A DNA stretch of 64,000 bases from Tetrahymena thermophila SB210 (lineage: Eukaryota; Ciliophora; Oligohymenophorea; Hymenostomatida; Tetrahymenidae), in contig NW_002476254.1 of assembly GCF_000189635.1 (NCBI RefSeq), forward strand, positions 62,001-126,000, given 5' to 3'. A model generated the notes under the pieces. It did no database searches. It saw nothing but the letters and a program-made list of their open reading frames with translations, and was not told where the DNA came from. A program made the position numbers and the translations under genes. Shown here in pieces: positions 12,622 through 25,995 of this stretch; within the stretch, counting starts at the first letter, position 1; each line of letters starts with the position of its first letter.

Positions 12622-14952
12622 TCAAATCAGATCTTCGAAAGGAGCCTTATTACCAACCGGTTAAGATTGCTATTAATTAAATCCACCACCAAATCCTTAA
12701 TTCATTTAATAGTTATTGTTGTTGTTCTAAAAGTTTTAATTTGGATAACCCATTCCCATTTAATTAGTATTATTAAAGCCTTAATTATTCATTTACATTT
12801 ACATGGAATAGTTGTTTCCAATATTATTTTAGTTATATCCCATTTGATTTTGCATTTAATTTTGATACAAATTCTATTACTGATATTAATTAAACTACTA
12901 TTATTATTGTCCACCATACATCATGTTATTACTGTTGTTACTGTATTGACTCTAGAGACTTATTCCACCAAATCTATTTTTAACCAAAATTAAATATTTA
13001 AAATTAAATTAAATGAAAAAAACTTACTATTATTGTTAGTTTCCGCCATTCAAATTATATAAGGCACTATAATTTGATTGGTTTTGTTGCTATTATTAGT
13101 TTTATTAGCCCATATTATTATTATTATTATTGAAATTCTATTGCTACTACTATTATTAATTTCCGTATAAGTTCATTAAATTCTATCCTTATGGCTGCTG
13201 TTATTATTATTAAATTTGCTATTATGGCACTTATTACACAGTCTGCTAAACTTATTATTATTGTTAAAATCCTACATTATTTTGATTTTACACTGGAGTA
13301 GATGCGGTTGCTGGTTCATCATCTAGCAAATCTAAAATATTAGTTTGTGGGACAGGTTTAGGAGCCTATACTTGCTATATTTATTGTTATTGTTATTATG
13401 GAGGTTGCTACTGCTATTAAACTGGTTGATTTTATTAGTTTTGCTAAAATGATTAGGCTTATTAGAAATTATTTGCTTAATTGCTGTTGTTGTTGTTTTA
13501 ATTCTAATTTTGATTAGTAGAAAAAGCTTAATTGAAGAAATCATTAAAAGGGTCTTGTTACTTTGTATTATTGTTATTAGGTACAGCTCCAAAAGCTTCA
13601 AAAGCATCGTTGGCTTACCTATTTTGGATATTCTTATTCTATACTTATGGCTGCTATTGCTATTATTAAGGCTTATTAGGCTATATGTTGTTTTGGAAAG
13701 TAAACTTAGAGAAATCTTAATTAGAAGTAGATTGCTTTTATTATTATTGCTATTATTATTTTTCAAAGCTTTGCTAAGTTCTCTATGGGTTAGAGAATTA
13801 ATTACTAAAGTTGTCAAAGGCAGAGTCGTTTTTTGTCTTAGTGTTATTGCTAGTACTACCTCCTTTCCATTCAAATTATTCGAATCCTGAATTAAAATCA
13901 TATCCTTCATCAGCTTTCTTTGCCTATTTAGGAGGAGGATTAGAATTTGAATTTTTGCTAACACTAAGTTTTAAAAAATAAATTATTAGAGTAAAGAAAA
14001 AAAAATTTATTTGTTTTTATAGATTTTTTATTTACAAAGAATAAACTAATTTTTACTTTTTAAATTGATCATATCTTTCTTTTTAATCATCATCATCGTC
14101 AGAGTTGTGCACATCCTCATCATCATCGTTATAATTTTTACGATTATTTTTGCTATTGTTATACTATGATTGCTAGTAAGAACTGCTTTATTTCTTTTGG
14201 TTGTAAGTTTCTGAGCTGAATCCTTAATACTTGCTTACCATTTACTTTCCTTTTGCAAAATCGTTATCATAACTATCAAATTAACCATCATCATCTCTAA
14301 ATTATTGCTTTGTTTGTGCTAATTTAATTATAAATTTAAAATATCTGCTTTATTTTCTATGATAAAGTAAACTTACCTTAGGTATATAACTCTGAAAAGC
14401 TTTGACTTCTATTGAAAGTAAGATCATAGCTATCTCCCTTTGTTTGGATTTATATGGAGTCTCTTTCAATATCGAATCTATGAGAGAAAGATCCCATCAT
14501 ACTAGATTTAAAATAAAATAATTATATTTTTATCTTTAAAATAAGGAATTACTTCTTTAAACATTTCTCAAAAAATAAATTTGATAAAAATATTCATTAA
14601 AAGTGATGAATTGATTACCTTTTTTCTGTGTGTATTTCTCTTCCATTAAGCAAAAGTTTTTTCTTTCCTGATAATTTTGAAACAAAAAGGTCAACAGTGT
14701 GCTTTTTACCATTAATAGAGAAAAACCATGTGAATCTCTTCTTGGAGCTTTAATTTTTATTTGAGAGTTAGTTATTTTGTTATTTTCGAGTATAATTTTT
14801 ATTAGTTTTATATTTAATTATTAGCATCATTAGAATGAATAAAATAATTTAAGTAAAAAAAAATTTTAATGCTTTTTTTAAAGTCAATCTTACGCCTTTA
14901 TCTTTTTACCAACTTCCTTAATGTCAACGCTAATAGCTTATATATCGCTCAT
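12622..14952 (-). CDS. FAIM-like domain fused to an epsin/adaptor-like Gln/Asn-rich tail
   Basis: About 600 residues in about six exons. The ATG at 14952 gives MSDIQAISVDIKEVGKKIKA. The following exons carry a beta-rich module (RFTWFFSINGKKHTVDLFV, LSGKKKLLLNGREIH, then MGSFSHRFDIE and GDSYDLTFNRSQSF) that resembles the FAIM1 (Fas apoptosis inhibitory molecule) fold: an aromatic strand, a Ser-Gly-Lys turn, an Asn-Gly turn, and repeated strands. An acidic linker follows, then a long Gln/Asn-rich tail with DPFNDFF (DPF, an AP2-binding type motif) and ILDLLDDE (a clathrin-box-like motif), ending APFEDLI before TGA at 12622-12624. The tail looks like that of endocytic adaptors such as epsins, but no ENTH domain is visible. 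I infer a membrane-trafficking adaptor. The motifs are seen directly; the FAIM assignment is from memory of the family. Most glutamines are TAA/TAG, so a standard-code reading shatters it. Confidence 0.75.
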
Positions 14953-16549
14953 GTTATCTATGTCTTGTAGATTAGCTTTTTTTTTGTTTGTAGCCTTATT
15001 ATATAGAATGGTTTGTATATTCCTTTTATTATTCTTATTTTTTAAAATGTTCCTAATCAATAATTTTATTTATCTTTGATTCCAATAAAAATTTATAAAA
15101 AAATCAACTTCACTAAATTCGATATATTTTTAAGTATAAGAGCAAAGGCACCATAAGAAACATAATTTGATAAAAATCAATTTGTGTTTGGACTAAGCTG
15201 GCTCTTTTCAAATACAATTTTTTTTAATTTAAACAATTTTTCATAACATCACATAGTCATTTTAATTGATTTAAATAAATTGTCCATTTATTTTATATTA
15301 CTGATTCAAATAACTAAATTAACTTTATATAGTGTATATAATAGATTACAAAAAAATTCATATTTAAACTTAACTGTATACATAAAGAACAGTATTTTTG
15401 AGAAGTATTAAGATAAGTTAGTTTGTTTATCTATAATATAAATATAATTTATTTATTTATTTCAAATTTTGACTTTATCATGTGATAAATCAAACTAAAT
15501 TAAAATTGAATATTTATGAGAACAATTAAAGTATCTTTGATGTTTTTAAATTTGCCTTTTCCTTTTATTTTGAGAAAATTATTAGCATTAAAGCATTTAA
15601 AATAATAATTAGAAAAGTAATACTTACATTTTTAATTTACTATTTTAGATTATTGTTATAAGTTAATCTCAATTTTGCAATTATTTTACATTCTATCTTT
15701 ACATTTATTTAGTTAATTTTTATCAAAAGTGATATGAATATAAATTATTTGTTTACACTCATATATTATTAAGTCTATATCTTTTTTATCAAAACACATA
15801 ATCTAAGTTTCTAATTAAATAATTTTAACTAAATTTGGGTTGAAAGGATATTCGATAAAAATATTAAGAAAAATAAATAAATATAATAACTTGTTTTCGT
15901 TCTACTAACAAATTGCTAAATTAATCTAGAACCATTTTAAGTTATATATTTCCTTTCTTTTTCTGAGATATTTTACAAATAATACGAGCAATAATATTGA
16001 AAAAAAATCTTACTATAAGTTTAATTACTTAAATAAAAAAAGTTAAGAATGGGTTTGTATTATCATAATTAATAATTTTTGTAAGGAGCTAAAAAAAAAA
16101 TTATTTCTTTCCTTAACCAAATTGATTTGAATATATTTTATATTAAATTAAATAAATATTTGAAAAAATTTTACATAGATTATTTATAAATATGATATTT
16201 TTAAAGAATATTTATTATTTTTTGAAATTTATTAAAATATTGATTTATTTATTTTTTGAAATAACTACAATTTTTCCGTTTTTTTAAGTAAAGAAATTTA
16301 ATTTAATTTTTTGATGTAATACTTTAATTTATAATATGAAGTAAACACATATTAAATATAAAATTTAATATAATACTTTGAACTTAAATTTTATGGTATT
16401 AGTTCAAATAAATAGTTATTCAAAAAAATTATTAGTAGAGTTTTTTAGTAAATTTAGTATTTAGTAATTAGTTTATATAATTAAATTTATAAATTATTGA
16501 TTATTGAGAGGGATATATGTAATAGTAGTAGTAGATTTAATTATTATTA
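14953..16549. other. AT-rich intergenic region
   Basis: About 1.6 kb upstream of the FAIM-like gene and downstream of the cyclic-nucleotide-binding gene. The frame upstream of the FAIM-like ATG stays open for tens of codons but is Lys/Asn-rich without motifs, so I kept the ATG at 14952. No RNA gene or repeat was recognised. Confidence 0.5.
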
Positions 16550-19500
16550 TCAATCAAATTTTACTCTAGAAGGTTATAATCTTCTTGATTAAAAGGGATT
16601 GAATGCTTCTATGAGTTATGGGGGCTCTATTTGCTAAGGTGATAGTAGAGGAAGAAGTGGTTTAAGCTTTCCATTTTTTGAAGGAGTAAACTTTTATGAT
16701 TTATATAAAGTATTATTAAATCGTGATTCGTTTGATAGCCTTATGAATTTATTTCTAAACTATGTCTAAGAAAATTAATCTTTGCTTTGGTTTTGTTAAA
16801 AATTAAAAGAGTTTTCTAGTTAGTCTAAATTTGATGAAGACAAAAAGTAATTGAATTTTTTTTAATTTTTAATTTATTTTTCACTTTAAAGTAACTAAGT
16901 AGTATTTTATTTTTTTAAATCATTTTCTTCTTATTGTTATTACTCGGATTATACATCTAAAGGTTATTTTTTGTATATTTAGTTTGATTATAAAGCTTAT
17001 ATTTAAAAGGGGGAATGATATTTATTTTCTTTTCTCATTTAACCAACAGAAAATCCTCGATGATTTTACCTTAAATCTCCTTATTTTTTATCTGAGCTGC
17101 TTTAAGATATAAAATGGACAGATTTCTAGTCTTGGTATTCAGAATTCGGAAGATCATTTTAATTTTGCTTGAAATAAGATGATTTTTTGTTGATAGCTCT
17201 CTAAGGAATGCTTTATTAAAATATTTTCTAATTGTTTTCAGTATTTTAAGTTTCTTGAATGGAGTCTTAATTATTAAATTGCTTAGATATATTTTAAAGG
17301 CTCTACGAATTTGATAATAATAACTCAGATTTTGTAAAACTATCATTCTAAGATGAACTTAAGTTATCAAAATCATTCTTTAATTGTATAAGTCGTCCTT
17401 ATTTAATAGATCTCTCAGTTTGATTTGCTGAGATACTTTTATCTTGTCTATCACTAAAATTACCTTGTTGGTTTTTCGTTGAGAGCATCTGTTTTGTAAG
17501 AAAATTAGAATAGTACGATTTTTTTGAATCAAAATCTATACTTTTAGTATTTAATAACATAGCTCTATTTTTGTTATCATGTATCTTTTCCTAGCTGTCT
17601 TCAAGATTATTAGTTGGTATGTTAGTGGCATCAAGCTGAAAATTACCAGTAGGAGGAGTGTTTAGTTCTAAAAAACTAGATTATATCTGTTTTAGGTATT
17701 AAAACTTTTTTTCTTGATCAAGAGATGTTGGTTTTATCAAAGGTGTTGAAAACTAAGTGGATCCTAAAGATTTTATTTATTTATGTTGAGTTTGAGTCTG
17801 CAAAGTATTATCTTCTTTTTCTTGATCTTAGGTATTTTCAAACCCCACTGCTTAAGAATTTTATGATTTAAAATTTTTAATTTTCTTTACTTGTATTATA
17901 TTATTTTTTCTTTCGATTTTGTATTATTAAGGCTGTGTTTCTTCTAGTTCACATAAAGAATTAATATATCTGTTGCTTTTAGAGTTTAATTATGATAGTT
18001 AAAAATTATTGTTTTGTTGGTTTGCAAGTAAGTTATTGTGACTTTATGAAACAAAAATTGTTTCATTTAAATTTTGTCTAGAGGGTATTCTGATGTTTTT
18101 GTTATGCAAATCTTTAGACTTTGAGTAGTTTTTTTAAGCAAGTAAAATATCTTTCACATTTTTTTAAGACTATGGCATTACAGATAGAACTACATTTTCT
18201 TTAATATTCAAAGCCTTTTCATTTTCACTTTAAACTAAATGGGCATAAATAATTTCTGCAGGATTCCTATTGATTAATTATTTCACTTTTCCATAATTAG
18301 GTTTTGTTGGAGAAGTTTGCTATGAACCCTATATATTACCTTCTAATTCACCTTATCCTTATTTAGCAGCTTTACAAACTTTTTCAGTTAGGTGAGCCAT
18401 TTAGAGTATACTTTTTTAATTATCTAATACATCTTTATTTACTTTAATGTAAGAATCCATCATGTTAGATACTTTGTTTGAACCATTCATCATTTATTTA
18501 TGGTGATTCATGCTCATTTAAATGATAGCCTTCTCTATTAATGGCTCTTACTAAATTCGATTCATCTCTCTTTCCATGTAATGTTAAATGTTATTATTCT
18601 TTTTTGCTTAATTCAGATAAAATTATTATTTTACTTTACTTTGATCATATAGAATTTACTATAACTCATAAAATTAGTAACTCGAAGTAAGTAGTAAATT
18701 TTTAGGTACAGCATAAACTAAACAATTCGTGAGGGCTACAGCACTGCAAGTCCTTTTTTGAATTTTATCAAAAACTTTTTCAGTGCTGTCCTCATTTTGC
18801 TCGTCGCTTCTATATTTCTTTTTGAAAGAAATATCCTCTAAACCAAAAAATTATCCCTCTCCAATTACAGCAATTACTATTTATCTTTTGAGGCTTTAAA
18901 TTTTTTTTTTATTTTTAAGATTTTCTGTTTCTTCATTAATTTAGTTTTCATTTTTATTCTATCCTTCTAGCTCATCTTAGCGCGCATTTCTTTAAAGCTA
19001 TATAGATCCTCTTTTTATTAAATAAACACAATTAGCTAAGTCAACTCCCTCTGTAAATATTTGTTTATTAAACTTGTATTCATTTAGTTTAAAGAGATAA
19101 GATATTCTTACAAGCAGATCTTTTGAAGTCTAATTTAAAATCTTGCTTAAAATAGTTAGTGGATAGTTTATTTAGTCAAGAGTGGAAGAAAATATACTAA
19201 CGAACACATTTGCTTCTAAATATAGTAAATGCAAATCTTGATCTTCTTCATTCTTACTTGAAATTTCCATTTACTAAAAAGACTCTTCATTCTCTACTTG
19301 GTTTATATTTTCTTCTTCAAGAATATTGTTTTCTTATTCATTTTTACTTTGAGAAGGATTCTATGGGTAACAAGCCATAACAGTTGCAGTTCTATTTTCA
19401 TTTGTCAAAATACTTGCCTCACCTAAGTGATTAAAAGGATCTAATGTTTTTAACTTTTAGTAATAACAAATATTTCCACTAGTAGAAGCAGATGTAAAAT

Positions 19501-20461
19501 ATTTTGCTTATAGTTCTTTATTCGATGAGCATGCTTATTTTAAAATTTATTAATCTACTGATATGAGATGATTTAATTATTTTTAGTAATTTTAAAGTTC
19601 TTCTTTTAATTCACATAGAGTATTTTTTAGTTATGCTAAAGCTTGCTCTTCTTATTTCCTTTGCTATTTTCTGATCAAATTTATTTATTTATTCTCAATA
19701 TCGCTAGTATCATTTGATTCTTATTACTGCTACTATTATTATAATTGCTGCTAAATTAGTTATTATTCAAATTAAATTCCATCTAATATTTTCTTTTCTT
19801 TTTATTCTATGCTTAGCTCATAGTGAAGAATTTTGTTTGTCAATAATTATATTTATTTTGTCAAATTTTTTTCTTTGTTTAGATCTGAATTTATTTAGCC
19901 CTTTTCTCTTTCAGCATAAACAGCTGCATGACCTTTGATAATCATGTATAATCTATCTCCTACTTCACCTTTATGAAATAGGAATTAGTTAATAGGGACT
20001 CTTAAATATTTAATATTTCTTTGAGTTCTATTAAGCAATATTTCTATATCAAGAACTTCTCTTTAATTATTTTAGTCTGAGTTATGCTACTTTAAATCTT
20101 CATTCTCTTACATTTAAAACTTAATTTCTTCTTCAAATTACTTAAATAAAGTAGTTTGCTTAAGAATATTTTTGATGTATTCCTTCTCGCAATCACTCTT
20201 TTAAGGCTCATTTTTTTCTAAGATTTCTTTACATTTCTATAATATTAATAAAGATATATTATTAAAACATTTGTTTGAATTATAAGCTTAAATTTATGAA
20301 TAATTAAGATAGTCTATAAATAAAAAACAGGAAGGATTAAAAAGGATGGAGGGATATTGAAATTTATTAAAATCTAGGTTAAAAGATAAATAAAAAAAAG
20401 ACAAAGTATTCAAATATGTGATAGTTACCTTAACATCAATAAATTCTCCTTCGTGAAACAT
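16550..20461 (-). CDS. Tandem cyclic-nucleotide-binding domain protein with long Ser/Gln-rich tail
   Basis: About 1,240 residues. The ATG at 20461 starts MFHEGEFIDVK, then an intron (about 20237-20428), then one long exon to TGA at 16550-16552. The N-terminal half shows cyclic-nucleotide-binding pieces: LRVPINQFLFHKGEVGDRLY then MIIKGHAAVY at about residues 89-118, and much later LGEASILTNENRTATVMA, a phosphate-binding cassette with the expected Glu and Arg. A second unit follows with GVDLANCVYLIKRGSIQL, VIGEGQFFGLEDI and RTCSAVALTNCLVYAVP; its cassette is degenerate but keeps the Arg. Over 100 residues separate the first beta-roll from its cassette, an unusually large insertion. The remaining 600 or so residues are low-complexity Ser/Gln/Asn/Lys. 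No kinase, channel or GEF domain is visible, so it may be a cAMP/cGMP-responsive scaffold. A plus-strand frame opposite its 3' end is treated as a shadow. Confidence 0.85.
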
Positions 20462-21921
20462 TTTATATTACTTTCTTCAGTAGCTAAGTTGATATTTAGT
20501 ATTCTAATTTAAGCTTATATTATTATTAATTAATATTTACTGGATTAAGTTTTTTATAAGGTTTTAATTCTAATTTCAAAGGTAAATTTATTGTTAATTA
20601 CTTGAATATTAATTTGATAGCAAATTATTTAATCTTTATAACTTTGTGGCTTTTGAATAGTACCACTTAAATTTACATATAATGCGTTATTAAATAATGT
20701 TTTTAAATCCACATAAGTTTTGATTCCATTACAATTTATAAACCCAAATTACAAATATTTATATTTATGATTGTAACATAAATTTTTTTTTTATTACTTT
20801 AGTTTAAATGAAAATTGTATTAAAAACATTTTTTATCATAATAAATAAATAAAAAAATTTAGCTTTATTTAGAAAATATTTATTAATGTTAAAATTTAGT
20901 TTTTTTTGAATCTTTATTTATTCATTAATAACTTTTGATATCTTTTCTTTTTTAAATAAAATGTTAATGATACTAAAAATATTCTTTTAAGTTATTTCAA
21001 ATAATTTAAATGGATTCTTATTTATTATTTGAAGTCCAGCCAAATAATTCTAAAAGATTTTGAAACAAAAACTCATCATAAAATATTTATTATTTATCCT
21101 TTTTTTATCTATCTATCTTTGTAATATTTATTTAAAATAAAAATAAAAATTTTACTGAAAAATAGCAATTAATAACTAGGACTTTCCTTAAATTTTGTTA
21201 ATTTTGAAATAAATAAATATAATCAGCATCTTATTATGATTGAAATAAATAATTATTTATTAGTAATGAATAAGAAATTAATAATGTACTTAATTATAAA
21301 AATGGCATACTTATAATAAATTATACAAAGATTAATCGATATATTTTTTTAATTATAAAGAAAAAATTATAATTCTTATAGGAAGATATTATAAGAAATA
21401 TTTCATTTAATTATTATATATATTGTTGTAGTGTTGTTTCTAACAGCTAATTTCAAATCTCAATCCTCGATTTAAAAATGTTTTGATTGTAATTTATTTT
21501 AATAAAATTTGTTTATTACTATTTGTTGTATTTGCTTGTTTGTTTAATTATTTTGTTCGTTTTTACACTCAAATGATTTTTATTTTTACAATTTTTATCA
21601 AATTTTCTTTGAGAACTTAAAATATAGACAAGTAAGTGAAGCTATTTTTTAACTGCTTATTAAGTTGTTTAGATTTAAAGGCTAATTAATTGATAAATGA
21701 TAAGTGAGTTAATTAAATTTAAAGAGTGATTTATTACTACCTTTAATTTAATAGAATCAATTTATTCATTATTATTATTATTATTATATAAAAATTTATT
21801 TTATTAAGTGGCATTTTAATTATAGAAAAAGGGTTAGTTACTATTTATTATGTTTGAGAATTAACAATTTAAGATTTATCTTTAAATTTTTTTTCCTTCT
21901 CATAAAAATAGCAAGCTTTGC
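20462..21921. other. AT-rich intergenic region
   Basis: About 1.46 kb of A+T-rich sequence between two head-to-tail minus-strand genes. It should include the promoter and 5' UTR of the cyclic-nucleotide-binding gene and the 3' end of the phosphatase gene. It contains short TTA and TTTG runs. No coding frame or structured RNA was recognised. Confidence 0.55.
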
Positions 21922-24900
21922 TCAATATATTAAATCGTCAAAAAGGTTTTAGATTAATGTATGAGGATCAGAAAATTCACTGAATGAGCCTATTTTTAAG
22001 AATTTTCTAACAATTTCTCTTAAATCTCTAACATTATGAATAGATTTCATAAAGTGAATCAAGTGCTTTAGTTCAGCATCACTCTTATTGTCATAGAAAG
22101 GAATGATTGGAATACCATTATCTATTTAGAAGCCAAATGAATAAGCGGCATTGTCGACAAGCACTATGTCACTGAGATTTCTATTTGCTATAACTCTCAA
22201 ATCTTTAATGTAAACTCCTTCTTCAGTTGTAACACAGTTTTCTCTAAAAAGTCTTCCTGTAATATATTATCCCTTAGGATCTAAGTAGTCTAAGACAACA
22301 TTTGCATAGCAGCTATGACTAGCAGTGAATACAATAATTTCATAAAACTTGCTCAACTCTTATAAGATTTCCATGCAGTATGGTCTTACATTTATTCCTG
22401 CCTAATAATTTAAAAAAATTTACATAAATTTGGTGTCTTAAAAATTTTTTTATAAATTTACCTCTATAACTTCTCCAGTTGGGAATCTAATAGGAAGAAT
22501 AACATCTGATGGAATATTAGCATTTTCATTGCAGTGGATAAGAGTCTCATCTAAGTCAAAAACTAAAGTTTTCTTATCTATTGATTATAATAATTAAATT
22601 TAAAACTTTGAAATTTATTTTTTGTTAAAAAATAATTACTATCACGACGGATTGGCAAGTGAACCTTCTTTTCATCAATTACCTTTTAAGAAGCAGGTTT
22701 AAGCATGCGAGAGAAGCTAATAGCTTACATTGTTTGTATTAGGTGCTCTCTTGCTAAGCTAGCAAAAGGACTCACATTTTAAGGTTCCATATATGACTTG
22801 ATAATAGGAGAAATGTAATAGATGTAAGGAGGAGTAGTTTAAATATTTTTTTTGTATGCAGAATTATTTGTAGGGCTAGCAAGAATATTACTGTTTTTTA
22901 AGGATTATGCTGACTAAGTTTCTGCACTGTTCTTTGTTAAGATCAATGAGTTCTTTCCTTAGCTAGTTTGATTTTTAGTTGAAGAAGGATAGTAAGCTGT
23001 TCCTTATTAAGAAACTGATCCATCAATAGAGTCGCTGTCGTCTCTTTTCTTGTAAGAAGCATTATTGCTCTTGCTGCTGCTATTATTTACAGAAGAAGAA
23101 GCAACTGATCCATCTTAGATCTTTGATTGATTTTATTGTGTTAATTACTGTTACTATTGAGATTTATTTAAGTAACTTTTTGGAATGCTTGGTTAGAGAC
23201 TTGTATTTATCTAACTTGGATCATACTGAATAGTAGAGCTTATCTTTTCTTCAATTTTAGTACGCTTTGCAGTATTAGTAGCTGTTTTTGGGGAAAGAGG
23301 GATACCTGATCCTCTGTTTACTTAAGTCACAAAACTACTTAAGGGATTGTTAGCTGAAGCTTTATTAGAAGTTTAGGAAATAGTTTATTCACTTTAAGAG
23401 ACAGCTGTTGCATTTTAAGTTGAATTACTTGTATAGTTAAGAGAAGTATTTGCAACTTAATTAAGAGATGATGTTGACTGGGTTTAATTGTTCATACCAT
23501 TTTTTAAATATAAATTAATAGTAGAGCTTGAAACTCCTTGTTTACTAGCAGAAGCTTTAGTAGAATTTTATTCCAATGAGAAGCTATTGGTAGTAGCCTT
23601 CAAATTAGAAGTATTACTGCTAGGATATAATAGTTCTTCATCTCTGCTATATTTGTTAGCTGTAGAATTGGAAGATGGTGCTTGATCAGGAGAGCAAAGA
23701 CTGCTTCTAGAGTAGCTATCATGATTCATCTTTGATTGAGTTGATGGGGAAAGATAACCTTAAGGAGTACTTTAAGCACCAGTCTAGAGAGATGTAGAGG
23801 GCAAAGTAGTTAAATTAGCAGTTGAAGCGGAGTTCTTATTTGATTGAGTTTGATTTAGGCTGTTTAATGTTCTTGTAGCACTTAACACGCTATTTTAATC
23901 TGTTAATTATTGACCTGTTAATGATTCCTTTCTCTACTCTTCTTTTTCTTTTTAATAGGTAGAATCAATATTTGTCTTTATGCTCATGATCTTTGACTCT
24001 AAATAGTTTAATTTTTCTTGTAATTTCTTATATTCTTAGTATTCATCGCTATAAACTCTTGATTCACCAACTTTTTTCCCATCTAAGTTGTTTGGTGATT
24101 TAGATTTATTTACAGTAGAAATATTTGGTTGTTCAGCTGATGTTAAAATGGTAGATTAGGCTTATTTTCCTTTAGTATCGTTAAAGAGAGCTGCAGATTT
24201 GTCATTTTTTCTTTCTAAAACAGCACTTTATCTTGGTTAGATATATTATGATTAACTTGTACCAACAAAGTTGTTTCTGAGAGTAGTTGATGAAGAAGAA
24301 GTGTTAATTCCATATGATACTTCCTTTTAACTGATATCACTCATTTGCTTAGTATCAGAAGAGAAGTTAATTTTCTTGTCTTCCCCCTTTATTAATGTTA
24401 ATTATTAAAATTTAAAAAAAAAAAAAAATGAAAGATTCAATAAAAATAAATAAAAAAATCTACTTGTAAAAATTAAAAATTATTGTTAAATGTTCAAATT
24501 AGCATAAAAAATTTAGTTAAAGAAAGAACAGAATTTGATTGTGTGTGAGTGTTTTTTTGTCTTTATAAATTTATAATCCATTTATATTGATGGATTTAAT
24601 AATGAAAATAAATATTACAGATTTTGGAGTTTATGAATCTCTTTGAAGGGAAATTTTAGAAGTCTTAGCAGTCTTGTATTTGAAATTTTAAGATTTCTTT
24701 TGGCTTTAAGCAGCTGCATAGGTAGTTGTGGCAGAAGAAACTCTTTGGAGTTCTTTTCTTTAAGAGGTCATTGAGTTAGAATTTGGATTATTTTCAATTT
24801 ATAGACTACTGTTATTGTTGCCTTATGAAGATGTATCCTTATATTAGCTCTTTTATCTTATAGAACGAGTGTCAGCAGTGAAAGGTTTATCCTTAGTGTT

Positions 24901-25690
24901 TTAATTTGAAGGGAAGAGAGTATAATTTTCTTTTTTATCCATAGACTCTTTAGTATCTAATTACTATTAAACATATTATTGATTTCCATTAGCAGGGACA
25001 TATTTTGGAGAGTTGAGATAGTTTGAGTGTTTCATTTCAATAATCTCACTTCTTTTCATGTTATGGTTACTTAATTATGAATTGGTTTAAACGATTCCAC
25101 TTTAATACATATGTGAGTTTTTTTAAGGTTGGTAGCCAATCTAGCTTTGTTATTCATAAATTCCTTGTGGCTATATTTATAAATTTTAGTTCAATTAATT
25201 AACAAACTCATTTAATAATTAATTACTTATGATTAATTAGTCATTGAGAAGGCATAGTTTCCATTCATTAGCAAGTTTTCTTTCATTTAACTATTATTAA
25301 TGTTCTAACCTAATGCTGTGCTGTTTAAGTTACTTGTTTTCAAGTTCTATTAGCTGCTGTTAAAATATTAAGTAAATTATTAAAAACTAGCTGATAATAA
25401 TACTACCAAAAATCAAAATTTTTTCTTTAAAAATTGTATTCAAATTTTTTTTTGATTAAATAGATTTTAAATAAATTAAAAAAAAAGTCAGTTAAGTTTT
25501 TTGCTTGGGATTTTATCTAAATATTCTTTAAGAAGATTTTGAAAATTTGATTAATATATTACTAAGAGTTGCGCTAAAGACGATTATCTAATTAATTAGA
25601 GTTTGTGCTTGCTCTAATTTATTAACGATTGCTATTTAAAGTAGATGATTATGTGCTGTTTGTATATCCTTCACGGGATGATGGTCTCAT
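21922..25690 (-). CDS. FCP1/NIF-type protein phosphatase with long disordered N-terminus
   Basis: About 1,050 residues in about six exons; a HAD-superfamily Ser/Thr phosphatase of the NLI-interacting-factor/SCP (CTD small phosphatase-like) group. The catalytic domain is C-terminal: KKTLVFDLDETLIHC contains the DxDxT-type active site (DLDET), followed by RPYCMEILQELSKFYEIIVF and TASHSCYANVVLDYLDP (the T-A-S helix), the insert motif GRLFRENC, YIKDLRVI with the Lys, and DIVLVDNAAYSF with the D-N pair. The frame ends DPHTLIQNLFDDLIY and TGA at 21922-21924. Upstream are about 850 Ser/Asn/Thr/Gln-rich residues, starting MRPSSREGYTNSTQSS at 25690. Introns were placed near 25370-25557, 25195-25250, 24376-24617, 22577-22640 and 22404-22460. 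RNA polymerase II CTD is the usual substrate of SCP relatives; Dullard-type members dephosphorylate other proteins, so the substrate here is open. The long low-complexity N-terminus is unusual for the group. Confidence 0.9.
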
Positions 25691-25995
25691 TGCTTAGTTC
25701 CCAAGGCTATTTTAAAAATTATTATCAATATACTTTTCTTTCGATAATTAAAAAAATAAAAATAGCATTATCATCTTTTCACAAATAAAGCACCTCTGTT
25801 TAATAATTTTTTGATCAAACTATTCTAAAAATGGAGTGGCTGGATATTGAGCAAAAAATTAGCTTTAATTAAAAATTACCACTTTTCTTAATATTGAATT
25901 ATGACATAATCAATTCTTATCTTTAATGTTTTTTGTTTTTAGATTTTTTGCTTTCATGTAAATTTTCATTGAGTTTTTAAAAGATAATAAATCAG

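Noticed and set aside
13332-13964. Leu/Ile-rich standard-code ORFs on both strands
   Set aside because: They are frame-shifted shadows of the Gln/Asn-rich tail of the FAIM-like protein; the ciliate-code minus frame carries DPF and LLDLL motifs and runs into neighbouring exons.
16611-17018. Plus-strand ORF starting MSYGGSICQGDSRGRSGLSF with a faint RGS-like look
   Set aside because: It lies exactly opposite the 3' end of the cyclic-nucleotide-binding gene, whose minus-strand frame is continuous from upstream with the same Ser/Gln composition to a TGA at 16550. The plus-strand frame has no supported upstream exon.
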